From: Gammaproteobacteria bacterium
GTDB taxonomy: Bacteria > Pseudomonadota > Gammaproteobacteria > Burkholderiales > Burkholderiaceae_C
Assembly: GCA_018820395.1 (NCBI GenBank)
Contig: JAHJOG010000042.1
Span: 1-37,001 of the forward strand
Length of the DNA stretch: 37,001 nt
Direction: 5' to 3'
Every line of letters starts with the position of its first letter. Position 1 is the first letter of the stretch. Shown one piece after another: positions 15,101 to 22,850 of this stretch. The notes beneath the pieces are model-generated. The model made no database searches, was not told where the DNA came from, and was given only the letters and a program-made list of their open reading frames with translations. Both the position numbers and the translations under genes were made by a program.

Positions 15101-16194
15101 TCGCGATCGCCGAGGCCTTCGCGCCGAGCTATGCCCTGGCCCGACAGAACTTTCTGCGGGGTTGCGCCGCCGCCGGGCTCGCGGTGCGACCGCGCGTCCA
15201 TCCTCTCAAGGGCCGCGAAGGCGAAGAACTGGCGCTCGACGTGGCGCTCGACGGACAGGCCGGCGCCGACAAGCTGCTCATCGTCACGAGCGGCTGCCAT
15301 GGCATCGAGGGCTACTGCGGCAGCGGCGTCCAGACCTTTGCGCTGCACGATGCCGAGTGGCGCGACAAGGCGCGTGCGCAGGGCGTTGCGGTGCTCTATC
15401 TGCATGCGCTCAATCCGCACGGCTTTTCGTACGGGCGCCGGGTGACGCAGGAAAACGTCGACCTCAACCGCAACTTCTTCGACTTCTCGCAGCCGCTGCC
15501 GGTCAATGAGCCTTACGCGAGCCTGCATCCGCTGCTCCTGCCCGACGAGTGGCCGCCTTCCGAGGCCAACCAGGCCGCGATCGGCGCGCGCATCGAGCGC
15601 GACGGCATGGCTTTCTATCAGGCGGCCATTTCGCGGGGGCAATACCAGTTTCCGGAGGGGCTCTTCTTCGGCGGCAACGCGCCGACGTGGAGCAACCTGA
15701 CCTTGCGAGAGGTGTTGCAGAGCCACGTGCGCGGAACGCGTCGCGTCGCGTGGATCGACCTGCACACGGGGCTCGGCCCCAACGGCATCGGCGAGCGCAT
15801 CTTCGCCTGCCGCGACGACAAGGCCGCTTACGCACGGGCCAACGCATGGTGGGGAACGCCGGCCGCACCTGTCACGTCGATCTATGACGGATCGTCCACC
15901 TCGGCTTTCCTGACCGGCCTGATGTGCAATTCGATCTACGAGGAATGCCCCGATTCGGAGTACACCTCGATCGCACTCGAATACGGCACCGTGCCGATGC
16001 TCGAGGTGATGACCGCGCTGCGCGGCGACCACTGGCTGCACAACCATCCGGAAGCGGACGAGGGCTTGGCACAGGCCATCCGCACGCGCATGAAGGACGC
16101 CTTCTACACCGACACCGATGCCTGGCGCGGCCAGATCATCAGCCAGGCGCGGCAGGCGTTGTTCCAGGCGGTCGACGGCCTCAGCGCGCCCTGA
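15097..16194 (+). CDS. DUF2817 / M14-like zinc carboxypeptidase family protein
   Basis: A 365-residue protein of the DUF2817 group, distant relatives of M14 carboxypeptidases and succinylglutamate desuccinylases. Probable zinc ligands are His and Glu in VTSGCHGIEGYCGSG; NVDLNRNFFDF and WIDLHTGLGPNG give further conserved polar residues, including the third ligand His. The EYGTVPMLEVMTALRGDHWL block near residues 290-310 holds a candidate catalytic Glu. No signal peptide is visible, so it should act in the cytoplasm. The start overlaps the stop of the M20D gene by four bases. A seven-base hairpin spans its stop codon. A role in trimming amino acids or acyl groups is inference from fold and neighbour; no member close enough to name a substrate is evident. 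Confidence 0.85.
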   Translation: MIAIAEAFAPSYALARQNFLRGCAAAGLAVRPRVHPLKGREGEELALDVALDGQAGADKLLIVTSGCHGIEGYCGSGVQTFALHDAEWRDKARAQGVAVLYLHALNPHGFSYGRRVTQENVDLNRNFFDFSQPLPVNEPYASLHPLLLPDEWPPSEANQAAIGARIERDGMAFYQAAISRGQYQFPEGLFFGGNAPTWSNLTLREVLQSHVRGTRRVAWIDLHTGLGPNGIGERIFACRDDKAAYARANAWWGTPAAPVTSIYDGSSTSAFLTGLMCNSIYEECPDSEYTSIALEYGTVPMLEVMTALRGDHWLHNHPEADEGLAQAIRTRMKDAFYTDTDAWRGQIISQARQALFQAVDGLSAP

Positions 16195-16198
16195 GGCT
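16177..16198. terminator. putative bidirectional hairpin between convergent genes
   Basis: GCCTCAG (16178-16184) pairs perfectly with CTGAGGC (16191-16197) around a six-base CGCGCC loop, with a G-T wobble possible outside. It spans the TGA of the DUF2817 gene and lies just past the stop of the convergent solute-binding protein gene, in a 12-base intergenic gap. There is no T-run, so a Rho-independent terminator is only a candidate. Confidence 0.35.
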
Positions 16199-16206
16199 CG
16201 CGCGAT

Positions 16207-17340
16207 TCAGGTGCGGATCCGTCCGTTCGCAGTGATCATCGACAGCTCGACGAAATTCGAGGCGACGTGATTGCGCGGCGAGAACTGCACGTCGAAGCCG
16301 CCGAACTGCTGGCGGTCGATGCTTTCGAGTCCGGCGATCAGGCCTTCGCGGCTCGGCTTGCCCGGCGTGCGCCGCAGGCCCTCGAGCAGCACCTTGGCCG
16401 CAAGATAGCCTTCGAGGCTCGAAAAATTCGCCTGGAGGTCGCCGCCGGCCTTGCGCATCGCCTCGGTGAATTCGCGCGTGATCGCGTTGGCCGGGTTGTA
16501 CGGAGACGGCACCACCTGAGACACCACCACGCCGGCGCCGTCCTTGCCGAGTTCGTCGGACAGGGCCTGCGTGCCGACGAAAGACACGTTGAAGAAGGTG
16601 CCGCCGTAGCCCGCCTTGCGCGCCTGCCGGATGAAGGCCGCGCACGACTTGTAGGCGCTGATCTGCACCACCGCGTCGGGGCGCTGCGAGCAGATGGTCT
16701 GCACGGCCGCCGCCACATCGACCGAGTTGCGCTCGACGGTGGCCAGAGCCACGGGGCGCAGGTTCTGTTTGGCGAGCGCGCCGTTGACGCCGTCGAGCCC
16801 GGCCTTGCCGTACGAATCGTTCTGGTAGAAGACCGCGATCTTCTTCAGGCCCAGATTGGTGAGCTGCCGCACGATCAGCGCGGTTTCGTCGTCGTAGGAG
16901 GCTCGCAGGTGGAAGACGTTCTTGTGAAATGGTTCGCGCAGCGCCATCGCGCCCGTGAACGGCGCGATGAAAGGGATCTTGGCGTCCACCGCCAGCGGAA
17001 GCGCAGCCAGGCTGGTCGGCGTTCCGATGTAGCCGAAGAGTGCGAACGCATCGTCGGCGATCAGCTTGCGCGTGTTGGCCGTGCAGCGGTCGGGCTCGTA
17101 GCCGTCGTCCAGCTTGGCGATCTGGACCTCGCGGCGTCCGGGCTGCGCGTTGTACTGATCGAGCATCAGCTTCGCACCCTGGTAGAACTGGATGCCGAGC
17201 TGGGCAGCCGGCCCGCTGAACGCGGCCGACTGGCCGAGAATGAGCGGAATGTCGCTCTGTGCCCGGGCGATGCCGAATCCACCCACGGCCGCGGCTCCGG
17301 CCAGCACTGAAAAACCCGAGAAACGCCTGCGATCGATCAT
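16207..17340 (-). CDS. ABC transporter substrate-binding protein, branched-chain amino acid type
   Basis: A 377-residue periplasmic binding protein of the Leu/Ile/Val (type I) family. The N-terminus MIDRRRFSGFSVLAGAAAVGGFGIARAQ carries consecutive arginines before a weakly hydrophobic segment ending ARA, which fits a Tat signal as well as a Sec one. The mature protein has IPLILGQSAAFSGPAAQLG, the ligand-pocket opening of the family, then FALFGYIGTPTSLAALPLA, IPFIAPFTGAMALRE and IAVFYQNDSYGKAGLDGV, all standard blocks. No permease or ATPase genes are adjacent, so it is either an orphan receptor or served by a transporter elsewhere. It is divergent from the molybdopterin oxidoreductase and convergent with the M20D/DUF2817 pair. 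The ligand may be an amino acid, an aromatic or another acid. Confidence 0.9.
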   Translation of the reverse strand: MIDRRRFSGFSVLAGAAAVGGFGIARAQSDIPLILGQSAAFSGPAAQLGIQFYQGAKLMLDQYNAQPGRREVQIAKLDDGYEPDRCTANTRKLIADDAFALFGYIGTPTSLAALPLAVDAKIPFIAPFTGAMALREPFHKNVFHLRASYDDETALIVRQLTNLGLKKIAVFYQNDSYGKAGLDGVNGALAKQNLRPVALATVERNSVDVAAAVQTICSQRPDAVVQISAYKSCAAFIRQARKAGYGGTFFNVSFVGTQALSDELGKDGAGVVVSQVVPSPYNPANAITREFTEAMRKAGGDLQANFSSLEGYLAAKVLLEGLRRTPGKPSREGLIAGLESIDRQQFGGFDVQFSPRNHVASNFVELSMITANGRIRT

Positions 17341-17391
17341 GGTCAAAATCCTCAGGCGCGATTCGAGCGCCTCAACCCGGACTTCGTGAAC

Positions 17392-19461
17392 ATGCCAAAC
17401 GGCCTTGCTCCGCAGACTCTTTCGATGACTCCCCGAAACCTGGTGCTGGGCGCCTGCCCGCACGATTGCCCCGACACCTGCGCGCTCGTCACCACCGTGC
17501 AGGACGGCGTGGCGGTCAAGCTGCAGGGCAACCCTGCGCATCCGCACACCGCCGGCGTGCTGTGCACGAAGGTCTCGCGCTATATCGAACGCAACGACCA
17601 CGCCGAGCGCCTCGTGCAACCACTCAAGCGGTCCGGCGCCAAGGGCAGCGGCCGGTTCGAGCCGGTGACCTGGGAGGCTGCACTCGACGACATCGCTCGC
17701 CGCCTGAAGAAGATCGCCGACGACGACCCGGAAAAGATTCTGCCGTACAGCTATGCCGGAACCATGGGTCTGGTGCAGGCCGAATCGATGGATCGTCGTT
17801 TTTTCCACAAGCTCGGCGCCTCTCTGCTCGACCGCACGATCTGCTCCACCGCGGGGGCTGAAGGCTTAAGTTTTACTTTGGGCGGCAAGGTCGGCATGCG
17901 GGTCGAATTCTTCGCCGAGGCCAAGCTGATCCTGATCTGGGGCAGCAACTCGATCGCGAGCAACCTGCACTTCTGGCGGCATGCGATGACGGCGCGCCGG
18001 GCGGGTGCGCGGCTGGTGTGCATCGATCCGCGACGTACCGAAACCGCAGACAAGTGCGACGAGCACATCGCGCTCCTGCCGGGCACCGACGGTGCTCTCG
18101 CGCTCGCGATGATGCACGAGCTCGTCGTCAACGATGGGCTCGACCACGACTACATCGAGCGCCACACGCTCGGCTGGGCGGCGCTGCGCGAGCGCGCCCT
18201 GCAGTGGCCGCCGGGGCGTGCGGCAGCCGTCTGCGGCGTGCCTGAAGCGCAGATCGTCGAGCTCGCACGGGCCTATGCGACTACGCGGCCTGCGGCCATT
18301 CGCCTCAACTACGGCATGCAGCGCGTGCGCGGCGGCGGCAATGCGGCGCGCGCCATCGCGAGCCTGCCCGCATTGGTCGGCGCCTGGCGCGATCGCGCGG
18401 GCGGGCTGCTCCTGAGCAGCTCGGGGCACTTTCCGGTCGATCGCGCGGTGCTGCAGCGGCCCGATCTCATGGGTGGCCGCCGACCGCGCACCATCAACAT
18501 GAGCACCATCGGCGACGCGCTGCTCGACCGCTCGAAGCCCATCGAGGCAGTGGTGGTCTACAACAGCAACCCCGTGGCGATCGCACCCGAGTCGGGCCGG
18601 GTCGTTGCCGGCTTTGCGCGCGAAGACCTCTTCACGGTGGTGATGGAGCAGTTCCAGACCGACACCGCCGACTTCGCCGACTATGTGTTGCCGGCCACCA
18701 CGCAGCTCGAACACTGGGACATCCACGTGAGCTACGGCCACACCGACGTGCTGCTCAATCGACCCGCGGTGGCGCCGCGCGGCGAGGCGCGCAGCAACGC
18801 GCAGGTTTTTCGCGAGCTCGCAGCGCGCATGGGCTTCGACGACCCGTGCTTCGCGGACGACGACCTGGCGTTGTGCCGCGCCGCATTCGCGCCCGGCGTG
18901 GTCGATTTCGAGCAGCTGGCAACGCAGGGATTCGCCAGCCTCGACCTGCCCGAAGCACCGTTTGCAGAAGGCAACTTTCCGACGCCGTCGGGCCGCTGCG
19001 AATTCTTCAGCGAGCGCCTGGCGGCGAGCGGCCAGGACGGCTTGCCCGACCACGTGCCCAACTACGAGCCGGCCGGGGCGTCGAAGGAATTCCCGCTCGC
19101 CATGATTTCTCCACCGGCGCGCAACTTCCTCAACTCTTCGTTCGTCAACGTGCGCAGCCTGCGCTCGATCGAGGGCGAGCCGCTGCTCGAAATCAACCCG
19201 GCCGATGCCGAAGCGCGCGGCATCGTGGACGGTGCCGTCGTGCGCGTGCACAACCAGCGCGGCGAATACATCTGCCGTGCGGCCGTCTCGCGCCGGGCCC
19301 GGCTCGGTGTCGTGCACGGGTTGGGCATCTGGTGGCGCAAGCTCGGCATCGAGGGCACCAACGTCAACCAGCTGACCAGCCAGCGCCTGACGGACATCGG
19401 CCGCGGGCCGACCTTCTACGACTGCTGGGTGGAGGTCGGGCCTTGCGCCGAGCGCAGCTGA
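17392..19461 (+). CDS. molybdopterin-dependent oxidoreductase (formate dehydrogenase/DMSO reductase superfamily)
   Basis: A protein of about 689 residues in the DMSO-reductase superfamily. The N-terminus binds one 4Fe-4S cluster: Cys22-x3-Cys26-x3-Cys30-x27-Cys58 (ACPHDCPDTC and GVLCTK). The molybdopterin domains follow with ICSTAGAEG at the expected Mo-ligand region, LILIWGSNSIASNLHFW, CIDPRRTETADKCDEHIALLPGTD, YNSNPVAIAP, ADYVLPATTQLEHWD, and a C-terminal dinucleotide-binding domain (LLEINPADAEARGI, VRVHNQRGEY). No signal peptide is present, so it is cytoplasmic. The substrate is not identifiable; soluble single-subunit members include assimilatory and sulfoxide-type reductases. ATGs at 17392 and 17425 and a GTG at 17386 are all possible starts. 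Codons 159-163 are strikingly A/T-rich. It overlaps the next gene by one base (TGATG). Confidence 0.88.
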   Translation: MPNGLAPQTLSMTPRNLVLGACPHDCPDTCALVTTVQDGVAVKLQGNPAHPHTAGVLCTKVSRYIERNDHAERLVQPLKRSGAKGSGRFEPVTWEAALDDIARRLKKIADDDPEKILPYSYAGTMGLVQAESMDRRFFHKLGASLLDRTICSTAGAEGLSFTLGGKVGMRVEFFAEAKLILIWGSNSIASNLHFWRHAMTARRAGARLVCIDPRRTETADKCDEHIALLPGTDGALALAMMHELVVNDGLDHDYIERHTLGWAALRERALQWPPGRAAAVCGVPEAQIVELARAYATTRPAAIRLNYGMQRVRGGGNAARAIASLPALVGAWRDRAGGLLLSSSGHFPVDRAVLQRPDLMGGRRPRTINMSTIGDALLDRSKPIEAVVVYNSNPVAIAPESGRVVAGFAREDLFTVVMEQFQTDTADFADYVLPATTQLEHWDIHVSYGHTDVLLNRPAVAPRGEARSNAQVFRELAARMGFDDPCFADDDLALCRAAFAPGVVDFEQLATQGFASLDLPEAPFAEGNFPTPSGRCEFFSERLAASGQDGLPDHVPNYEPAGASKEFPLAMISPPARNFLNSSFVNVRSLRSIEGEPLLEINPADAEARGIVDGAVVRVHNQRGEYICRAAVSRRARLGVVHGLGIWWRKLGIEGTNVNQLTSQRLTDIGRGPTFYDCWVEVGPCAERS

Positions 19462-20612
19462 TGGGCCTGCGGCGCTGCATCGTCCGGGTCGCGGTGGCCA
19501 GTCTCGCGTGCGTCGCGCTCAGCGGCTGTGCCGAAGTCGGCTACTACTGGCAGTCGGCCAGCGGGCACCTGGCGTTGATGCATGCGGCGCGTCCGGTGCC
19601 GGAATGGCTCGACGATCCTCGGGCATCGGCGGCGCTCAAGGCCAAGCTCGCGCTCGCGCAACGCATCCGCCGCTACGCGGTCGACGAGCTGCACCTGCCC
19701 GACAATCCAAGCTACACGTCTTATGCCGACCTGCACCGTCCGGCGGCGGTGTGGAACGTGGTGGCCGCACCGCCGCATTCGCTCACGCTCAAGACCTGGT
19801 GCTTTCCGGTGGCGGGTTGCGTCGGCTATCGGGGCTACTACGCGCAGGCCGACGCCAAGTCCGAGGCGGCCGCGCAGGATGCGCTGGGCCTCGAGACCCT
19901 GGTGTATCCCGTGCCGGCCTATTCGACGCTGGGCTGGATGAACTGGGCCGGGGGCGACCCGCTGCTGTCGACCTTCATCGGCTACCCCGAAGGCGAACTC
20001 GCGCGCATCGTCTTTCACGAGTTGGCGCACCAGGTGCTCTACGTGTCGGGCGACACGGTGTTCAACGAGTCTTACGCAACGGCGGTCGAGCGCATCGGCG
20101 GTGAGCGCTGGTTGCTCACGCAGGCCGACGAGGCTGCGCGGCGCGAATACGCCGACTTCGATGCACGCCGGCGCCAGTTTCGCGCGTTGACCAACCGAAC
20201 CCGCCGCGCGCTCGCTGCCGTCTACGCTTCACGTGAAGCGCAGGCAGAGGACTGGAAGTCGGTCGATGCGATGAAGCGACTGGCCATGGACGACTTCCGA
20301 CAGTGCTACGCCAGGTTGCGCTCGACTTGGTCCGGCCCTCGGCAGGGCGCCTATGATCCCTGGGTGGCAGGCGCCAACAACGCGAGCTTCGGCGCGCAGG
20401 CGGCCTACGACGAATTGGTGCCGGGATTCGAAGCGCTCTTCGAGCGCGAAGGTCGCGACTGGCCCCGCTTCTATGCCGCCGTCAAGCGTCTGGCGGCCCT
20501 GCCCAAGGAAGAACGCCACCGGGCGCTCGAGACGCCTGCCGCACCGGCCACCACCGAGCGCGAGTCGCCGCGGGAACCCTGCCAACAACCCTATGGAGGC
20601 CCTGTTGCCTGA
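19461..20612 (+). CDS. lipoprotein aminopeptidase (DUF2265/COG4324 family)
   Basis: A 383-residue putative zinc aminopeptidase anchored as a lipoprotein. The signal peptide ends in the lipobox LSGC with Cys23. The zinc motif HELAHQ is at residues 186-191 (His186, Glu187, His190), preceded by GYPEGELARIVF and followed by GDTVFNESYATAVERIGGERWL, in which the Glu of NESYA would be the third ligand. This order is that of the predicted aminopeptidases grouped as DUF2265. The WCFPVAGCVGYRGYY segment is conserved in the family. Translation is coupled to the preceding oxidoreductase by a TGATG overlap, and its end overlaps the PHA-system gene. The physiological substrate is unknown. The C-terminal 30 residues are Pro/Glu-rich and probably disordered. 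Confidence 0.88.
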   Translation: MGLRRCIVRVAVASLACVALSGCAEVGYYWQSASGHLALMHAARPVPEWLDDPRASAALKAKLALAQRIRRYAVDELHLPDNPSYTSYADLHRPAAVWNVVAAPPHSLTLKTWCFPVAGCVGYRGYYAQADAKSEAAAQDALGLETLVYPVPAYSTLGWMNWAGGDPLLSTFIGYPEGELARIVFHELAHQVLYVSGDTVFNESYATAVERIGGERWLLTQADEAARREYADFDARRRQFRALTNRTRRALAAVYASREAQAEDWKSVDAMKRLAMDDFRQCYARLRSTWSGPRQGAYDPWVAGANNASFGAQAAYDELVPGFEALFEREGRDWPRFYAAVKRLAALPKEERHRALETPAAPATTERESPREPCQQPYGGPVA

Positions 20613-20937
20613 CATTCACATCGAACGCAGCCACACGCTGGGCTTGCCGGCCGCCCGCGAAACCGCCCGCAATTGGCTGCAGCAGGCCGAGCGGGATTAC
20701 GGCATGGAATGCGCCTACACCGAAGGCGACACCGTGGACGTCGCGCAATTCACCCGGGCCGGCATCGACGGCAGCGTCGAAGTGAGCGCCGAGCACTTCA
20801 AGCTGCACGCGACGCTCGGCTTTCTCTATGGGAGCTTCAGTGGGCAGATCGAGCAGCGGCTGCAGGAAAACCTCGACGCGATGCTCGGTGCACGCGACCC
20901 GGAAGACGGCGCCTACAACGACAAGGACTGGGCCTGA
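20605..20937 (+). CDS. polyhydroxyalkanoic acid system family protein
   Basis: A small protein of about 110 residues resembling the PHA_gran_rgn (polyhydroxyalkanoic acid system) family: PDIHIERSHTLGLPAARETA at the N-terminus, then AYTEGDTVDVAQFTRAGIDGSVEVSAEHFKL and LGFLYGSFSGQIEQRLQENLDAML, split over strands and a helix. Family members lie near PHA granule genes and are thought to bind granules or affect their formation. I chose a TTG start: GGAGG at 20595-20599 is five bases from the TTG, and the product then begins MPDIHIERSH, where family members typically begin. An ATG at 20593 overlaps that ribosome site and would add only four residues. It overlaps the aminopeptidase gene by eight bases and converges on the acyl-CoA-binding protein. 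Confidence 0.8.
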   Translation: MPDIHIERSHTLGLPAARETARNWLQQAERDYGMECAYTEGDTVDVAQFTRAGIDGSVEVSAEHFKLHATLGFLYGSFSGQIEQRLQENLDAMLGARDPEDGAYNDKDWA

Positions 20938-20958
20938 GGCAGTGCGCCGGCAACGCGC

Positions 20959-21216
20959 CTATTTGAGCGACTCGATCAGCTCGATGTAGCCCTGCTTGGC
21001 CTGGTCGGAAGACACGCCTTTCTGTGCGGTCCAGGCTTCCCACTTGGCACGCGCCACGACGTCGCTGAAGCTCGGTTTCTTCTCGGTGTTGTCGCCTGCG
21101 GTCGCCTGCTTGAAGAGCCCGTAGATCTTGAGCAGCGTGGGGTTGTCGGGACGCTCGGGGAGCAGGCGCGAATCGGCCTGGGCGGTTTCGAATCGGGCGT
21201 TCAGGTCATCGGACAT
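20959..21216 (-). CDS. acyl-CoA-binding protein
   Basis: An 85-residue, four-helix acyl-CoA-binding protein (ACBP). The family pattern is complete: LNARFETAQADSRLLPERPDN in helix 1 and loop, LLKIYGLFKQATAGDN with the conserved Tyr and Lys, then ARAKWEAWTAQKGVSSDQAKQGYIELIESL. Lys in FKQAT, the KW pair and the Tyr near the end are the usual ligand contacts. ACBPs hold medium- and long-chain acyl-CoA esters in the cytoplasm; they are common in eukaryotes and occur in a minority of bacteria, including Burkholderiales. The gene is last in a minus-strand run after phasin, TetR regulator and TPR-like protein, suggesting a link to fatty acid or PHA metabolism. Confidence 0.93.
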   Translation of the reverse strand: MSDDLNARFETAQADSRLLPERPDNPTLLKIYGLFKQATAGDNTEKKPSFSDVVARAKWEAWTAQKGVSSDQAKQGYIELIESLK

Positions 21217-21264
21217 GGAGCAGGTTTCTTGGACAAATCGGCATCTTAGGAGATGCCGCCGCGC

Positions 21265-22095
21265 TCAGTCGGACAGGCCGGCGCGCGCGAGTTCGATGTC
21301 CAGGCGTTCGCGCGCATCCTTCGGCGGTAACGAGGCCGCGCGTTGATAGAGCCGCGTGGCTTCGGCCATGCGCGAATCGCCATAAAGCATCAACAGCCCG
21401 CGTCCGTATTCGATGAGTCCGCGCGCCGACTGCGGACTGAGCTGAATCCCACGCTCGAACAGTTCGACCGCCACTTCGGTCCTGGCGCCATAGGTCATGC
21501 GTCCGACCAGCGGTCCGACCTTGTCGATGACCTCGGCATGGAAGGCGGCCAGCGCGATGTGCGCGTCGGCGTGGCCCGGCTGCAACTCGATCACCCTTTC
21601 GAGCGCGGCCTTGACCTTGCCGCCGAGCCCTTGCGCCAGCGCCCGCGCCACGCTGATGCCCTGGCTGTAGCGGCCGAGCACATAGGCCTGCCAGAAGAGC
21701 GCGTGGCAGTTGTCGGGCTCTCGTGTGCTCAGGGCGGCAGCGCGCTCGAAGACCGTCTTGAACAGCGACAGCCGCACAGTCTCGCGCGGCTCCAGATAGT
21801 CGGCATAGATGGCCGTGGCCTGGTCGGCCAGTGCCTGTCCTTCGCGGCCATGCTGCAGCCCGATGTCGGCGGCTCGTTCGAAGTCGCCGCTGTGATAGGC
21901 GGCCCACCCCTCGGCCAACGGGCCGGGCGCAGGCGGCTGCAGGCCCTGGCCGGCGTGCAGCCGGTCCCAGTGCGCGGCCAGCGTGCGTGCCTCGAAATGC
22001 GGCGCGTCTTCGTAGGGCATGCGCGTCCACGGCCGGTTGGCCGGCGACAGGGCGACCGAGGCCGGCGGGAATGGGTCGAGGGCCGGATCGTCCAT
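21265..22095 (-). CDS. TPR-like protein of unknown function
   Basis: A protein of about 276 residues with no recognised enzymatic motif. From about residue 70 it is made of helix-turn-helix units resembling tetratricopeptide repeats: LAEGWAAYHSGDFERAADIG, CHALFWQAYVLGRYSQGISV, KVKAALERVIELQPGHADAHIALAAFH, VAVELFERGIQLSPQSARGLIEYGRGLL and EATRLYQRAASLPPKD. The arrangement recalls TPR proteins of the mitochondrial RMD type, but that is an impression only. No signal peptide is seen with the chosen start (MDDPALDPF), which is 19 bases after the TetR stop; an ATG at 22152 would overlap TetR. It sits between TetR and ACBP and probably shares their transcript. Protein-protein interaction is the only role the repeats suggest. 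Confidence 0.78.
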   Translation of the reverse strand: MDDPALDPFPPASVALSPANRPWTRMPYEDAPHFEARTLAAHWDRLHAGQGLQPPAPGPLAEGWAAYHSGDFERAADIGLQHGREGQALADQATAIYADYLEPRETVRLSLFKTVFERAAALSTREPDNCHALFWQAYVLGRYSQGISVARALAQGLGGKVKAALERVIELQPGHADAHIALAAFHAEVIDKVGPLVGRMTYGARTEVAVELFERGIQLSPQSARGLIEYGRGLLMLYGDSRMAEATRLYQRAASLPPKDARERLDIELARAGLSD

Positions 22096-22114
22096 CGGTA
22101 TCAGGGGTTTGGCA

Positions 22115-22789
22115 TCAGGCCGGCTCGAGCTCTGGCTCGCCGACATAGGCATTGCTCAGAGCCAGCAAGTGCAGGCGCTGTTCGCTGGCGAGGTAGGGGG
22201 CGAGCAGGTGCAGCGTGTGGTGCGCCCCGCGCAGCATCGCGCCCTGCGCAGGGCCGGGTTCGAGCGCCTGGCGCGGATTGCGCACGTATTCGTAGCTGAG
22301 CCAGTAGGTCAGCACCACCACCATGCTCTGGGCCAGCGGGTCGACTTCGCGCTCGTCCAACTGAAGATGTCCGGCCTCGGCCATGCCCGCGATGATGGCG
22401 CGGATCGCGGTGGCCTTGTCTTCGAGGACCTGCTGGAAGTGCGTCTCGATGTGCCGGTTTTTGCTCAGCAGGTCGTTGAGGTCGCGGTAGAGAAATCGGT
22501 AGCGCCAGATCAGCTCGAACAGGCTGTGCATGAAGAACCATGCGTCCTCGACGTCGTGGACGCCGCTGCTCGCGTGCAGCAGCTCGTTCAGCTCGGTCTC
22601 GTAACTCTCGTAGAGCCGGTTGATCAGCTCGTCCTTGGCGGGATAGTGGTAGTAGAGGTTGCCGGGGCTGATGCGAAGCTCGGCCGCCACGAGGGTCGTC
22701 GACACGTTCGGTTCCCCGAAACGGTTGAACAGGTCCAATGCCGCTTCGAGGATGCGTTGTGCAGTGCGGCGCGGCGCCTTCTTGGCCAT
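22115..22789 (-). CDS. TetR/AcrR family transcriptional regulator
   Basis: A 224-residue TetR-type regulator. The N-terminal DNA-binding domain (residues 8-58) reads RTAQRILEAALDLFNRFGEPNV, then TTLVAAELRISPGNLYYHYPAKDELINRLYESYE split around the recognition helix; SPGNLYYHYPAKDEL is the classic TetR third helix and turn. The C-terminal ligand domain (about 70-210) is helical with several Trp/Tyr/Leu-rich stretches (AWFFMHSLFELIWRYRFLYRDLNDLL), suited to a hydrophobic effector such as a fatty acyl group. The gene lies between phasin and the TPR-like/ACBP genes on the same strand, so it may regulate this lipid or PHA group including itself. Its effector and operator are not visible; the 61-base gap upstream is short for a dedicated promoter. 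Confidence 0.92.
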   Translation of the reverse strand: MAKKAPRRTAQRILEAALDLFNRFGEPNVSTTLVAAELRISPGNLYYHYPAKDELINRLYESYETELNELLHASSGVHDVEDAWFFMHSLFELIWRYRFLYRDLNDLLSKNRHIETHFQQVLEDKATAIRAIIAGMAEAGHLQLDEREVDPLAQSMVVVLTYWLSYEYVRNPRQALEPGPAQGAMLRGAHHTLHLLAPYLASEQRLHLLALSNAYVGEPELEPA

Positions 22790-22850
22790 GAGCTGAGCCC
22801 CCGGTTGTCTCCTTGCCGGACTCTAGCGCAACTGCGCCGCGCCGGGGAGC

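Noticed and set aside
17860..17885. A possible frameshift or small insertion in the molybdoenzyme gene at the A/T-rich patch
   Set aside because: The reading frame is continuous and the peptide on both sides fits the family, so the patch is kept as a codon-use oddity only.
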